Positions 22,440 to 32,639 are shown, numbered from the stretch's first letter. The stretch: 64,000 nucleotides of DNA from Ascarosepion bandense (GCA_037127315.1 JBBBDQ010001271.1:674501-738500); one strand, 5' to 3'. The notes: generated from the letters alone by a model not told the origin. Numbers and translations: made by a program.

Positions 22440-23200
22440 CATAGGCATGACGATAAACTACATCCGGCAGCAAGGCCCCTAATCGGGAGGTTTTGAAGAG
22501 CATTGAACCACCTCTTAATTGCTGTTGTTCCTAAGGCCACAATGACCCAGAGTGGTAGCACCAGTTAAGGTCCCAGCTATGGGCAAATAGCTCAAACTAG
22601 ACTATAAAAGTATAAACGTTTTTATAGCAAAAATACCGGCAATATATTTTCATAATAAAAACTTACCAGCAATACGTTTCTTGTCGGAGAAATTACTAAT
22701 TTTCTCAAGAAAATTAAATTTCGGCATTAAATGACCCATAAGGTATTGATACAGTTAAACAAACCAGCAAGGTAAACGAACAGAAACAGCAACAATTGCA
22801 GTAGCATAGCATCAGCAGGAATTGTAGTAGTAGTAGTAGTAGTAGTAATAATAAACTTATAGGACAACTGATAACAGTCGTAATCTTGTGTTATTATTAT
22901 GTCTATTGCGTGCAGTTAATAAATCAAATATTACATTTCAGATATTTCTCACATTTCAGATATTTCTCCCATCGAAAAGATCTATTTTTGTTTGTTTTTT
23001 TCTATCATTTTTTTAGTCATCTTTTTTCGCGATATAGTGTGGCCGTACTAAAATCAAATATATGTATTTTTAAATCGGTATCATCCCATGCAAGGGACAC
23101 AAGGGGGTTGAAGTGTAGGGAGCTGGTTAATGTTTTCTTTTTGTTCGGCCTTGTGTCTTTCTTAATCGAACACCCTACAGCTTACAGGATTTATGTTGAA
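22440..23200. other. Stretch with a short (GTA)n run, otherwise unrecognised
   Basis: GTAGTAGTAGTAGTAGTA at about 22826-22848. A short direct duplication, ATTTCAGATATTTCTC, occurs at about 22935-22970. No gene seen. Confidence 0.4.
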
Positions 23201-23205
23201 TAATA

Positions 23206-23443
23206 TTCATCAGAAGGGTTTTCATTAAAAGGTTGGTTGTCGGCAGTTGGAATGTGTGGATTAGTGTAGAAGAGTGGAATAATAAAATATACACTTTGAA
23301 TTTAAAATAGAAATTTATTAAAAGAAGGAATAACAAGAGTTGTAAAAATTAATGTTCAATTATAAACCTTAGTAAGAAGTTATGAGTAGAGTTCGTATTC
23401 AATGATAAAGTTGTTTGTAGCAGTAATTGTTGAGATAGAGAAG

Positions 23444-23483
<40 letters not shown>

Positions 23484-23905
23484 AATGTTCGAGTCACTTG
23501 AAGTTGAGAGTTACATCTTTGATGTGTGTTAGTAAACTGCCTCCTCTGAAATGACCCCTGTGACCGGTTAGAGACCATCCTTAAATATTCAATCCAGTCA
23601 CGTGGTATAGATCAGAAACGATTTATTTCTTTAGCTATGGAAAAACCGTTTCTCTGACGTCATTTGAATTTTGCGATTTGATGACCAATCAGGATCCAGA
23701 GGGATTTGGTATTTATTTATTTTTGGTTTACCTCCGGAACTTCTGCGTATAGCCCAAATGCGCAAAGACCAGTTTTGGTCATTTGCTTTCTGAATCGCTG
23801 AGGGCAAACATCCAGTCCCTCGCTTGCTCGGTATCACCACAGGGTTACAGGGTGTGAGAAAATTAGGTACAAAAACAATAATATTGATCAAGAGGAAGAA
23901 AGAAT
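23206..23905 (-). mobile_element. LTR-x copy c (minus strand)
   Basis: On the minus strand it begins TGTGGTGATACCGAGCAAGC, as does copy d at 43275 (TGTGGCGATACC). It continues through AAAGCAAATGACCAAAACTGG and an AATAAATTTCTATTT segment. Beyond that the minus strand reads AGACACAAGGCCGAACAAA, related to the sequence that starts the ORF at 29652. An (AG)n run at 23449-23480 interrupts it. Confidence 0.65.
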
Positions 23906-24079
23906 ACTGTAGTCTAACATTTTTTTATGAATGACGTCAGATAACATTATTTTTCTCAATTAAGAAAATGAAGAAAAAAGCCTTTGACGTAGAGATTGAT
24001 AAATTTGCACAAGTTTTAACTAATTTAAGATATGCGTTTGGCAAAGTTATTCATTTCTTTTTCTACGTTTCTCTAAATA

Positions 24080-24150
24080 GCAACACCAATACTACTACAA
24101 CTGCTGCTGCTACTACTATTACTACAACTACTAACAATAATAATAATAAT
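24080..24150. repeat. (ACT/AAC/AAT)n trinucleotide tract
   Basis: Mixed trinucleotide microsatellite giving Thr/Asn runs on plus and Val/Leu runs on minus. Confidence 0.9.
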
Positions 24151-24801
24151 AAAACATCAGATGCTACATTAAACATACCTCTCGAGGGTTCAAATCTGTT
24201 GATGGCAGGTGTTAACGAATAAATGCCTTGTCTTTCTAAAGTAAGGTGAGTTACGGTAAATATCTTGTTCAGTACCACAGATTTGCTCGTCAGTTGCCTG
24301 GCGTGTCCCCTAAGGAATGACATACTGTTTACGTATGTTAATGAGCAGTAGTGTTGGTAGTATGTGCATCATGACCGGCTTTCCAAAGGGCTATTCTTTT
24401 GTAGTTTGAAGGATTAGGCAGCCAGGAAAATAAAAGAGCGACATTTAGATATTTGGGGATACCCTTAATCGGATACTGTCTGAGAAGGCTGGTTTACCTG
24501 AGCTGGAGGTTTTTCTTACTGGGACCCACCACCTTTTATCAAATTTAATCACCGTATTACGAACATTTGACTGTGGTTCATGTGCTATGTATACCTTTAT
24601 AAGACTGGTTGTGATAGTGGTTATTGGACTTCATATACTTAGCGTCTTTTTTTTCAAGTCGTATCACCCCAAGCAAGGCATTCCACTGCCACTATAGCGC
24701 ATGGGGTTACACAGAGCGATTGGATATAGGAAATGTCAGAAGAAGGGTGATAGACGAGTAAGGAGGTACATAGGAAGAGTGTTTGAGAGAATGGATGCGA
24801 G

Positions 24802-25626
24802 TTAGTGTGTTAAGAGGTGTCTATTGACCTTACATTTAAACTCCTGGAGGTTGCAGCCGTCGGGGAAGCAAGTATGCGGAAGGGAATTCCACAGGCGGGA
24901 AGTGCGAGAAGAGAAACTGTTGGAGTAGAAATTGCGGTTACATTTCATCGGTTTCACTGTGAAAGGGAGAGACCTGGTTGCTAATCTAGTATCTCGTGCA
25001 AATTCATACCTAGGGGGCACCAGTGATCTAAGTTCATCAGAGAAGAAGCCGTGAAAGAATTTATAGAAGAGGCACAGGGAAGCCACGTCACGCCGGTGAG
25101 AGAGTGACTGCAGGCGGTCAGCCAAGTCGGTATCGATCACGTTACAGATTCTCCGTTGTATTTTGTCAAGGGCCCCGAGGAGAATAGCAGGGCCACCCGA
25201 CCAGATGTGGCAGCAGTATTCAATACACGGACGGATGGTAGATATATATATGTGCAGGATGGATTCAGGCGGAAAGAACTTCCGGGCCCTGCACAGAGAG
25301 CCGACTTTCATAGCAGCAGATTTAGCAATGGATTCGATGTAGTCATTCCACTTGAGGTCCGATGAGAGTGTCAGGCCAAGCAGGCGTAGTGTTTTACTCT
25401 CTGGGAGGCAAGCCTGTTCCATGCTAATGGGAAGGAGGTGTGGTTGTCTATGGTGGTTAATTGATAGCAGATTCGTTTTGGAAGAATTGAAATTTACGAG
25501 CCATTTCTTACCCCAATCCACCATGGATTGGAGGTCCTTTTCAAGCTCGGCAGCGAGGTTCGCCTTGTCGCCCACACCAGATTTTTGATCGAGGCGAGAG
25601 TAAACTGTGGTGTCATCGGCGTACAT
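24802..25626 (-). CDS. LINE ORF2 fragment: RT active-site box to C-terminus (274 codons)
   Basis: This is the longest uninterrupted coding stretch in the window. It begins at MYADDTTVYSR, the YADD box of the reverse transcriptase palm, so the start is where a frame lesion ends, not a real initiation codon. It continues through KKWLVNFNSSKTNLLSINHH (thumb-side segment), a cysteine-containing stretch IEYCCHIWSG, the conserved DVASLCLFYKFFHGFFSDEL, and ends RLWNSLPHTCFPDGCNLQ, FKCKVNRHLL. Other copies in this window share the same order. The family is a non-LTR retrotransposon in the CR1/L2/Jockey group; the exact clade cannot be settled by eye. Confidence 0.85.
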   Translation of the reverse strand: MYADDTTVYSRLDQKSGVGDKANLAAELEKDLQSMVDWGKKWLVNFNSSKTNLLSINHHRQPHLLPISMEQACLPESKTLRLLGLTLSSDLKWNDYIESIAKSAAMKVGSLCRARKFFPPESILHIYISTIRPCIEYCCHIWSGGPAILLGALDKIQRRICNVIDTDLADRLQSLSHRRDVASLCLFYKFFHGFFSDELRSLVPPRYEFARDTRLATRSLPFTVKPMKCNRNFYSNSFSSRTSRLWNSLPHTCFPDGCNLQEFKCKVNRHLLTH

Positions 25627-26267
25627 GCCTACTTGGGATGTTATGGCATCGGGGAGATCATTGATGTAGATTAGAATGATGTAGATCAGAAAGGACCTAG
25701 GATAGAAACTTGAGGGACACCCGTGTTTGTAGGGTAGTTCTGGGAGGTATGTCCGTTTAATACAACCTTCAATGTGCGGTTAGAGAGGAATGACTGAATT
25801 AGGTCTAAGTTATGCCATAGCTTTGCAGTTTCCGTTGAAGGCCAGTATGCCAGACTCTGTCGAACGCTTTAGAGATATCCAAGGCAACGGTTCGGGCTTC
25901 ACCATTCTTGTCGAGAGCCTGGTATATATACTCGGTGATGGTCGTTAGCATATCAGCAGTAGACCTGGTGAAGCGGAAGCCAAACTGTTTGTCTGAGAGG
26001 AGCCTGTGGGCTGTGAGATACTGAACGACTTCGGCGTTGATAATGCCAAAGATCAGAAGAAGGCTGATAGGGCAGTAATTTGCGGGGTCCGAGGGTTCTC
26101 CAGTGTTCTTAAATATAGGAACTACAGAAGAAGACTTCCAACAGGCAGGAAAGCAGGAAGAAGACAGGCAGAAGTTGTAGAGCTTAGAAAGGACAGAAGA
26201 GAGTTCAGGGGCACATTTCTTTAATACTATGATTGGGATTTAGTCCCCACCACTCGCTTTGTGAGGG

Positions 26268-26591
26268 TCAAGTTTTGTTAGAAATCAGCGAGGGCGCGAT
26301 GTGGACGTCATTCAATTGAGCTTCAGTTCTAGGTGGGAAGTTGGGTGTATAAACTCCAGACGAATGCAGACTCGAATTGGTCGAGAATCTACGAGCAAAG
26401 CATTCAGCCTTGTCCGCTGAGGAGGTGAGGACCTCAAATTCATTGATTAGTGGGTGTATTGAGGACTTACTTTTGTTAAGCACGCTTTTACAGAGGCGCC
26501 AGTAGTCTTTGGCGCCGAACTTAGAGGATGCTATGCGTTGCTTCATTCTGGCAGCAAACAACATCTTAACTTCGTTAAGTATTTTTTGCAC
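26268..26591 (-). pseudogene. LINE ORF2 fragment between endonuclease and RT
   Basis: Open for 107 codons. RIASSKFGAKDYWRLCKSVL and EFEVLTSSADKAECFARRF match the linker in the copy at 62663-63139 (RIADRKFGSKDYWRICKRVL). It ends in a stop where the RT domain should begin. Confidence 0.75.
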
Positions 26592-26844
26592 TTATTACGA
26601 GCTGAGGCAAAAAGGCGCCTGTTTTGGTCCGACGCGTGTTGTGAAGTGATTCCAGTGGGCAATGGCGGCCGAGCAAGCGGGCGAGAACCAGGGAAACGAA
26701 TGAGATTTAAGCTGAAATTTCCTGGCAGGGATGAAAGAATCGATGCCAGTCTTAACCCAGGAGGAGTTGCACAGTCTTCGACGGGAAGACTAAAAAGGTT
26801 GTTCTAAGGGACGCCACAGAGGAAGTCACGGAACGAATCCCCGT

Positions 26845-27320
26845 CTGAAACAAAGAAAAGAGTACTCGACTTTTAGGTGATATCTGCTCTTCTATATGAC
26901 AGCGAATGCAGAACAATTTCCTCAAAGATGAAAGAAAGATTCGAAGCAACAGAAATTTGCTTCTACAGAAGGATGCTGAGGATAACATTGGACGAACGTG
27001 TGAACCACTACGAAGTTTTTAGAGAGAATGAAAACAAAAAGGAAACTTATGCTTAACATCAGGAAGAGACAATTGAAGTTTCTTGTACACGTAATGAGGA
27101 AGGAGAGCTTGGAGAATCTGATATTCACAGGACGGATAGAGAGAGAGAGAGACACTGGAAAACAGCGCGTGACATACTTGATGGGCTTAAGCAGATGGAT
27201 GACAGAGCAAAGTTTGGGGAAAATAAAAATCAAACTGTATTAAGAGTTACAAGGGACCGGAAGATCTGGAGAGCCATGATCGCCTAGATGCTGAAGAGAT
27301 ACGGCACCTAAATCAAGATG
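26845..27320 (+). mobile_element. RTE-like LINE, 3' fragment
   Basis: Plus-strand reading: SSKMKERFEATEICFYRRML (about 26918-26977), then after frame changes RKRQLKFLVHVMRKESLENL and GKQRVTYLMGLSRWMTEQS. It lies back to back with the minus-strand LINE ending near 26760. The (GAA)n tail is not preserved. Confidence 0.8.
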
Positions 27321-27324
27321 ATTT

Positions 27325-27975
27325 TTAGCTTCACATTGTTGGTGCGCTGTTCTCTTCTTCAAAAAGAACAGCAATAATAATAATCTATACTATAGTAAGA
27401 GCTACATCCCTTCGTCCGTCATAATTTCAGATTGAGGCCAAACATTAAAAGAGAGGGGGATTACTTATAGTGGTAATAGGGGATACAGACATGCGTATGG
27501 TAACAGGAAACAAATCATTTTTAGAGAGAAGATAAAAAAAGGAGAAATTTGAAATTAAATAAATTATATTACTGTAAACTACAAGTAGTTAAGCAAAATA
27601 AAAGTAACTTAGGAAATGTCAGATGAAGATCAATCTTTCTTTATGAAAAGATGTGTACAAATAAGCGTAGAACTTTACTGATAGTCGTGATTGTGGTTAA
27701 GTTTTGTAGTGTTTGTGCCCAGTGTAGTATTGGGAAGAAGAAAACGAGGTCTATGTGAGAATGTCCGTCCGTCACAATCAATGAAAGACATTTTAGCTTT
27801 GCAAAGTTCATTTGTTTCTTCTCTTATGGCTTTCAAAAATAATAAACGTATTTTCTGTCCAAATGTTTGTATCGGGGTTCACTCCTCTTCTCAATTTCCC
27901 CTTCTTTATATCTAATTGTTTATGTACTTGATATTTGTGTCAACATGATAATTTTAATTCAAATTTGTAACGAAT
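27325..27975. other. Stretch without recognised gene
   Basis: No supported domain; a 74-codon open stretch at 27691-27915 is unrecognised. Confidence 0.35.
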
Positions 27976-27977
27976 AT

Positions 27978-28013
<36 letters not shown>

Positions 28014-28257
28014 ATAGTCATCCACATACAAATCTGTTTCGCTGTATCACAGCTCATCAGTGTATCTAGACACATTCACTTGCATTCTGGCCGCGAACGA
28101 AACTCGACCGATTTGGTGTCAGTCGGAGTCGCTACTCCCTAAGCCATAGGCGCATGGAATCAGAGAAGGGAAATTTTAACGTGTTGTATATAAGCAGTGT
28201 ATACACACGCCAGTCACCAAAAGAACTCAATTCATTTCTGAAGAGTCAGGCTTATAT
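28014..28257 (-). mobile_element. SINE-B copy 2 with complete hammerhead core
   Basis: Minus strand. The tRNA-like core lies at about 28095-28145, and the 3' ribozyme-like part at 28022-28065 is complete (see the separate entry). The 5' part shares ACTGGCGTGTGTATACAC and ACACGTTAAAATTT with other copies. Its 3' end is bounded by a (CA)n(TA)n run. Confidence 0.8.
28022..28065 (-). ncRNA. Type I hammerhead ribozyme candidate (best copy)
   Basis: Read on the minus strand: AUACA (stem I strand, 28061-28065), CUGAUGA core (28054-28060), then stem II GCUGU-GAU-ACAGC with five perfect pairs and a 3-nt loop (28041-28053). GAAA core follows (28037-28040), then CAGAUUUG (28029-28036) forming a short stem III with a G-U pair and a 2-nt loop. 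The cleavage triplet is GUA, allowed by the NUH rule, just before UGUGG (28022-28026), which pairs back to stem I. All invariant core positions that I can check are present. The very short stem III matches known animal satellite and retrozyme hammerheads, which tend to work as dimers. Self-cleavage is inferred. Confidence 0.7.
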
Positions 28258-28379
28258 ATATCCCAAATGTATGAGTAGCATAGATACACTACGCTTTGGT
28301 CTTGATAAATATAAAGCCACTGATTAAGTGCACATTATTCTTTTTTTTATTTGTAACTACTGAGTTCTATTATTAGTGT

Positions 28380-28640
28380 TGATATTGCTAGCCAGAGACG
28401 AGAAGCTGTTAGAATTCGTCAACAAGAGCAGCGAGGAAAATTGAGCAACGGACAAGGAGACGCTGTGAAATAATTAAATGCTACTCGACGAAGAGAAGAT
28501 CAAGATAACTTGACAACGCGCAGAAATTATGCAACAAAATTCTCAACAGCATCATGAAACTCGAGAGATTTTGTCATAGGAAAGAGCGGAGATTTCAGAT
28601 CATAATGCTAGAGCACGCAGATTAAAACGAAAAAATCGAC
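28380..28640 (+). pseudogene. Possible Helitron-like Arg/Gln-rich coding relic
   Basis: Reading across frames gives SQRREAVRIRQQEQRGKLS, NATRRREDQDNLTTRR, and HETREILS, ERAEISDHNARARR. This alternating Arg/Glu/Gln-rich pattern resembles the N-terminal region of Helitron-type helicase proteins of invertebrates. Several stops. No HUH or helicase motif was found, so this is a weak call. Confidence 0.25.
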
Positions 28641-28644
28641 CGAG

Positions 28645-29270
28645 ATGTGGCCAGACAACACAATATTGCTGCTCATCTTCGCGTGGACGTCAATGTTTCC
28701 CGTCACAGTTAGGGTGTCGATTCTGCAGCTCTCAAATGTTAATGGGCGAAAATAAAAAATGCAAGTCAAACTAATCTCAACTTTAAAATTTGTTGCAAAT
28801 CTAGTTTAATTCATATCCTTAATATATATCAGAACCACCTGAAGATGTCAGTCAGCTATATATCAATGATACTACTATTTCTATATATTTTCAAACAAAT
28901 ATTAGGCGTTTCAACAGTGCTATGTCAATGTGTAGCATGACAGTAGTTGATACTGTGGCAGATAGGAAACTGAAAATTAAAATCAACATTCCCCTTCAAT
29001 TTTACAAAAATTCACAATGACGTGTGAAATCCTTGTTTTTACTAAATAGAAAAAAAAGATTGACCATGTGCTTGAAGAAAAAGTCGAAACCGGATTTCGC
29101 AAGCAGATGTTAAATTGATATTCTGACCAATGGGAGCAACTTGCAGGACCCAAAAGATATCGCTATCCAATGCTAAAAAACAAAATGATTATTAAAAGCG
29201 AAAGAAAGGCCAGTCAGACAGTCAGGGGATTAAGCAGCAGAGACGACAAGCTAAAATGTAACAGGAGAAG
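28645..29270. other. Stretch without recognised feature
   Basis: May continue the relic at 28380, but nothing diagnostic is visible. Confidence 0.3.
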
Positions 29271-29274
29271 CTTC

Positions 29275-29640
29275 AAGTGACCCGGACATTCGTCCTCCTT
29301 CAACTTTTTTCTCGTGTGCTGATTCCTTCCATCCTCTTCTCCATTCAAAGACACTCCTACCGAACAACGCTCATACGTACGCATAAACTCTTTTTAACAA
29401 ATTACTACTGCGAACATGTATACGAACTCTTGATACCTTTAACTTTCTCATTGAACATTATTTGTTACAATTTATGTAATTCTCTATCAATAAATTTCTA
29501 TTTTAACATGAAAAATGTATATTTTATTCTTAAACTATTCCACACTGATTCACACATTCCAACCTGCCGACAACCAACCTTCTGATGAAAACCTTCTGAT
29601 AATTCTGATGATAATTCCGCATAACACTTGTAAGCTTTAG
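29275..29640 (+). mobile_element. LTR-x copy a (3' part)
   Basis: Shares CAAAGACACTCCTACC, ACGAACTCTTGATACC, AATAAATTTCTATTTTAAC and AACCTTCTGATAATTCTGAT with the other LTR-x copies. Only the part from the pyrimidine-rich block to the polyA-like end is kept. An ORF of 125 codons starts 12 bp past this segment. Confidence 0.6.
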
Positions 29641-29651
29641 GGAGTTCGGTT

Positions 29652-30029
29652 ATGTCTGACACAAAGCCGAATCAAATAAACATTAAACATCTCCCTATAG
29701 CTACAATGCTACTATTACTCGAGGACTTACAACTTTTAGGATTCACGGTTCACGGTGTTGTATACAGATTAATGGGTCTTCCTAGAAATATAGCAACTGA
29801 AACGCCTTTATGTCTTCAAACTTATTTTTACGACCCAAAACAAATTCGACTACGAACAAACAGGGTATTTGAAAATAATGCTGTTCAAAATTACGATGAA
29901 GAAATCTTTTGTACAATCTATTATGCAATTATTGACCAAGAATATCCTTATTTGAGATCTTATTTGTCTGTTCAGGAACAAGTAAACACAGAAAATGTTC
30001 CAGTTGTTATTATAACTGACAATAGATAA
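29652..30029 (+). CDS. Orphan 125-codon ORF next to LTR-like sequence
   Basis: Starts at ATG 29652 (MSDTKPNQINIKHLPIAT) and ends VVIITDNR at a TAA. It is uninterrupted, with balanced composition and no low-complexity runs, unlike most open frames nearby. I see no signal peptide and no membrane segment; the first half is Leu-rich (TMLLLLEDLQLLGF). The nucleotides around the start codon (GACACAAAGCCGAA) recur as GACACAAGGCCGAA next to LTR-x copy c near 23150. The ORF may therefore be the first internal reading frame (gag-like position) of that retroelement. No zinc knuckle or protease motif is visible. Alternatives are a host exon or chance. Function unknown. Confidence 0.4.
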   Translation: MSDTKPNQINIKHLPIATMLLLLEDLQLLGFTVHGVVYRLMGLPRNIATETPLCLQTYFYDPKQIRLRTNRVFENNAVQNYDEEIFCTIYYAIIDQEYPYLRSYLSVQEQVNTENVPVVIITDNR

Positions 30030-30032
30030 AAC

Positions 30033-30395
30033 TTTTCATAATATAACGTTGCAATATTTTTATGTAAACGGAGATAGGATATTGGCATTATTCATGCAAC
30101 ATTGCTTGACGAGCCAGATGTAAAAGCCCATTTGTTGACAAAGCAACAGACACTGTACTACTAATAATAATTCAACCAATTTGATATTATCAATTTCCCT
30201 TTATACCAAGAATATCATTATTTTGTCACGAAGTTACAGTCGTGACTGATTTGATAATGCATTATCTTCTACTCTTTTCGTGGTCAGTATCTTCTGATAA
30301 ATGTCTAAAAATCTTCAGATAAATGTCTAAAAATCTAAATATGTATATACAGGGCAAGTTGTCTGTTGGTCATACCAACATAGCTGGGATTTTTA
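30033..30395. other. Stretch without recognised feature
   Basis: Contains a short direct duplication, AGATAAATGTCTAAAAATCT, near 30295-30335. Confidence 0.4.
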
Positions 30396-30398
30396 ATA

Positions 30399-30570
30399 TG
30401 TGCGTTGTGGTGTAATGGATATCGGCTCAGAAGACAAAATCGAAAAGCCGAGTTCGATACTCCAGTCGTAAAGTAATGGCAACGAACTGCAAAAAAATCT
30501 TCTGCTCCGTCAGTCACAACTCGAAAGAGATATGGTCGCACAAGCATGTACCACGTATGACACTTACGAA
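30399..30570 (+). mobile_element. SINE-C copy 4 (internal deletion)
   Basis: Begins GTGCGTTGTGGTGTAATGGA with B-box GAGTTCGATAC. The middle segment is missing, and it resumes AGTAATGGCAACGAACTGC. Confidence 0.8.
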
Positions 30571-30874
30571 TACTCGTAGATGCTCTGTTTTTATTCATTT
30601 ATTTCTTAAAAAGTATATTTATTTATTTACATCTCCCAGCTTAAATATTCAAGAAATCATGTTAGAAAAATATGTATCCTTCGGCATAATTCAGACCTGC
30701 GCCCCTTGGCGAAACCGTCCATAGATCTGATTGCCTTGACTTCCTTGAATCGCACTGTTTTATGCTTATCTATAAGTGACTTTACAACCTCACTCCTTTG
30801 GAGGGACTTATTATTTTTTTAAATAAATTTTTACTTTGTCTTTAGTTTTTATTTTTCAACACTAAATCATAAAA

Positions 30875-30930
<56 letters not shown>
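30875..30930. repeat. (TA)n-(TG)n microsatellite
   Basis: About 34 bp of TA then about 22 bp of TG. Confidence 0.95.
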
Positions 30931-30931
<1 letters not shown>

Positions 30932-31157
30932 TGTGATAATACTTAGTTCCAAAATTGTTGGTTTTTAGTGGTTTACTGATAAGAATATATTTTAGCAAGC
31001 AGGTTTTTTTTTTTGTAAAATGGTCGTTATCAAGATAGAGGTAGAGCGTTAATAGAGCAGATGGAAATTAAGCCCTGAAGAGTGAGGACACCATAATTGT
31101 TCTTTCACGAAACTTTGAAGTCAGCAGGACAAATATCTATACATTATATATATTCTA

Positions 31158-31235
31158 TTTATGCCAAGCAAAGCAATAAAAACCACTAGCATGCAAGCGG
31201 ATACTGTGAGTGAAAGAAACAAAGAGTACGATAGC
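31158..31235 (-). mobile_element. LINE 3' tail fragment
   Basis: Reverse complement of a CR1/Jockey-like LINE 3' UTR end (variant of CAAGCAAGGC... with ACCACTAGCATGCAAGCGG). Short and diverged. Confidence 0.4.
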
Positions 31236-31249
31236 AGAATATATATATA

Positions 31250-31690
31250 TCGTTCATTCACTAATGGATTTGAACACTCTCGGCTACTGGCGTGTATTCA
31301 CATTGTGTATATAACACACTAAAGTTCGCCTTCCTCTACCGAGTGCCTATAGCTTAGAGGTAGAATGGCCGACTAATCGAGTGGGTTTCAATCTTAGCTA
31401 GAAGCAATTGGATGTCTAACCGTACTGATAAGCTGTGATACTGAGAAACAGGACTGTCTGCGGATGATTATTTACGCTGTCGCCCGCCGATCGAGCACTA
31501 TAGAGAAATGGTAGACTTTAAAAACTGTAGTTACTTACGCATTTACGCATCGTTGATTCAGTAATAGATTTGAACACTCTCGGCTACTGGCGGGTATTCA
31601 AATTGTGCATATAACACGCTAAAATCCGCCTTCCTCCACCGAGCGCCCATAGCTTAGAGATAGAATCGCCGACTGATGCCGTAATATGTA
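31250..31690 (+). mobile_element. SINE-B head-to-tail dimer (copies 3 and 4)
   Basis: The first unit (31250-31470) lacks its 5' part and ends with the ribozyme-like segment: CTGATAA at 31425 (one core G changed to A), then GAAA, CAGGACTG, UC, UGCGG. After GATGATTATTTACGCTGTCGC a second unit begins with CCGATCGAGCACTATAGAG at about 31490 and runs to the tRNA-like core at about 31645-31680, where it is cut off. The junction has no TA microsatellite, so the two units look like a true tandem rather than two independent insertions. Confidence 0.75.
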
Positions 31691-31719
31691 TAATGGCTAC
31701 TCGTGAGAAAAAATCACAC

Positions 31720-32207
31720 TGATTTAAAATCCAAAGGAGAATCTGCAACGTAATTGCTACGTGCTGTCCGTCCTTCAATATGGCAGTGAATGCTGGAGAA
31801 TATCATCAAAGATGAAGGAAAAACTTGAAGCAATTGAAATGTGGTTCTACAGAAGGATGCTGCGAATATCATGGATCGAGCATGTGAGCAATGATGAGGT
31901 CTTTGAAATCATGGAAACAAAAATGAAATTAATACTGAAGATCAGGAAGAGACAGTTGAAGTTCCTGGGACATGCAATAAGGAAGGAGGGCTTGGAAAAT
32001 CTGATACTCACGGGCCAGATAGAGGGAAAAAGAGACAGAGGAAAGCAACGGATAACATATTTGAAGGACCTAATTAGGTGGATGATAGAACGAGGATTGC
32101 CTGGTGTAACAGGAGAAGGCATGCTCAGAGCCACCAGGGATAGGGCAACGTGGAAGGCCATGATCGCCTACGTCCTGAAGGGACAGGGCACATAGAAGAA
32201 GAAGTTG
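31720..32207 (+). mobile_element. RTE-like LINE, 3' fragment with open frame
   Basis: The 144-codon frame at 31761-32195 is open. YGSECWRISSKMKEKLEAIE, then MWFYRRMLRISWIEHVSNDE, RKRQLKFLGHAIRKEGLENL, GKQRITYLKDLIRWM and AMIAYVLKGQGT form the post-RT C-terminal region. The start codon is only the end of truncation. It ends in AGAAGAAGAAG and passes without a gap into a CR1/Jockey-like LINE fragment on the same strand. Confidence 0.9.
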
Positions 32208-32625
32208 ATCCTGACTTGGCAGCTCGCCTTCATATTCTCACCTACGTGATGTGGCTTCCTTCTATCTTTTCTAAAAATATTTTCAGGGTTCTGCATGAAT
32301 TTACTCGAGGTACTCGATTGGCAAGGAGGTTCCACCCTTTTATCGTCAAAATAGTCAAATGCAACCGCCACTTCTACACCTCAGTTTCTTTTGGCTCACT
32401 TTCTGTCTGTGGAACCCTCTTACTTGTACTCGCTTCCCTGATAGCTACAATCTCCAAAAGTTTAGATGCAACGTCAATTGCCATCTTTTATTTCTCTAAA
32501 TCCCATCCCCCTCCCTAAATCCCATCCACCTCTTATCCTTTCTTCGACATCCACTGTACCCTGTGTTTTTTTCTCTCTGCAGACCCTACCTTGCTTGCGG
32601 TAAAATGATTATAAAAATAAATAAA
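32203..32625 (+). mobile_element. CR1/Jockey-like LINE 3' end (plus strand)
   Basis: The translation shows DLAARL, then EFTRGTRLARRFHPFIVKIV and KCNRHFYTSVSFGS, matching the C-terminal region of the minus-strand LINEs. The 3' UTR ends CCTTGCTTGCGGTAAAATGA followed by an A-rich tail at about 32590-32625. This copy fixes the true 3' end of the family. Confidence 0.85.
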
Positions 32626-32639
32626 AATAAGTTTTCATG

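Larger units (their letters stand above)
24655..26760 (-). mobile_element. CR1/Jockey-like LINE, second large copy
   Basis: Its 3' end at 24655 is the reverse complement of the CCTTGCTTGGGGTGAT terminus. It runs through the C-terminal segment and RT region to the post-endonuclease linker (minus-strand segment AKDYWRLCKSVLNKSKSSIH, about 26450-26510). The 5' end is lost at about 26760, where plus-strand sequence leading to an RTE relic begins. The RT core between about 25630 and 26260 is damaged by stops and indels, while the C-terminal 274 codons are open. Confidence 0.9.

Noticed and set aside
22084..22503. 139-codon minus-strand frame (and similar ones at 26922, 31847, and 39311 on plus)
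   Set aside because: Antisense shadows of the RTE-like LINE; the same shadow appears opposite every RTE copy.
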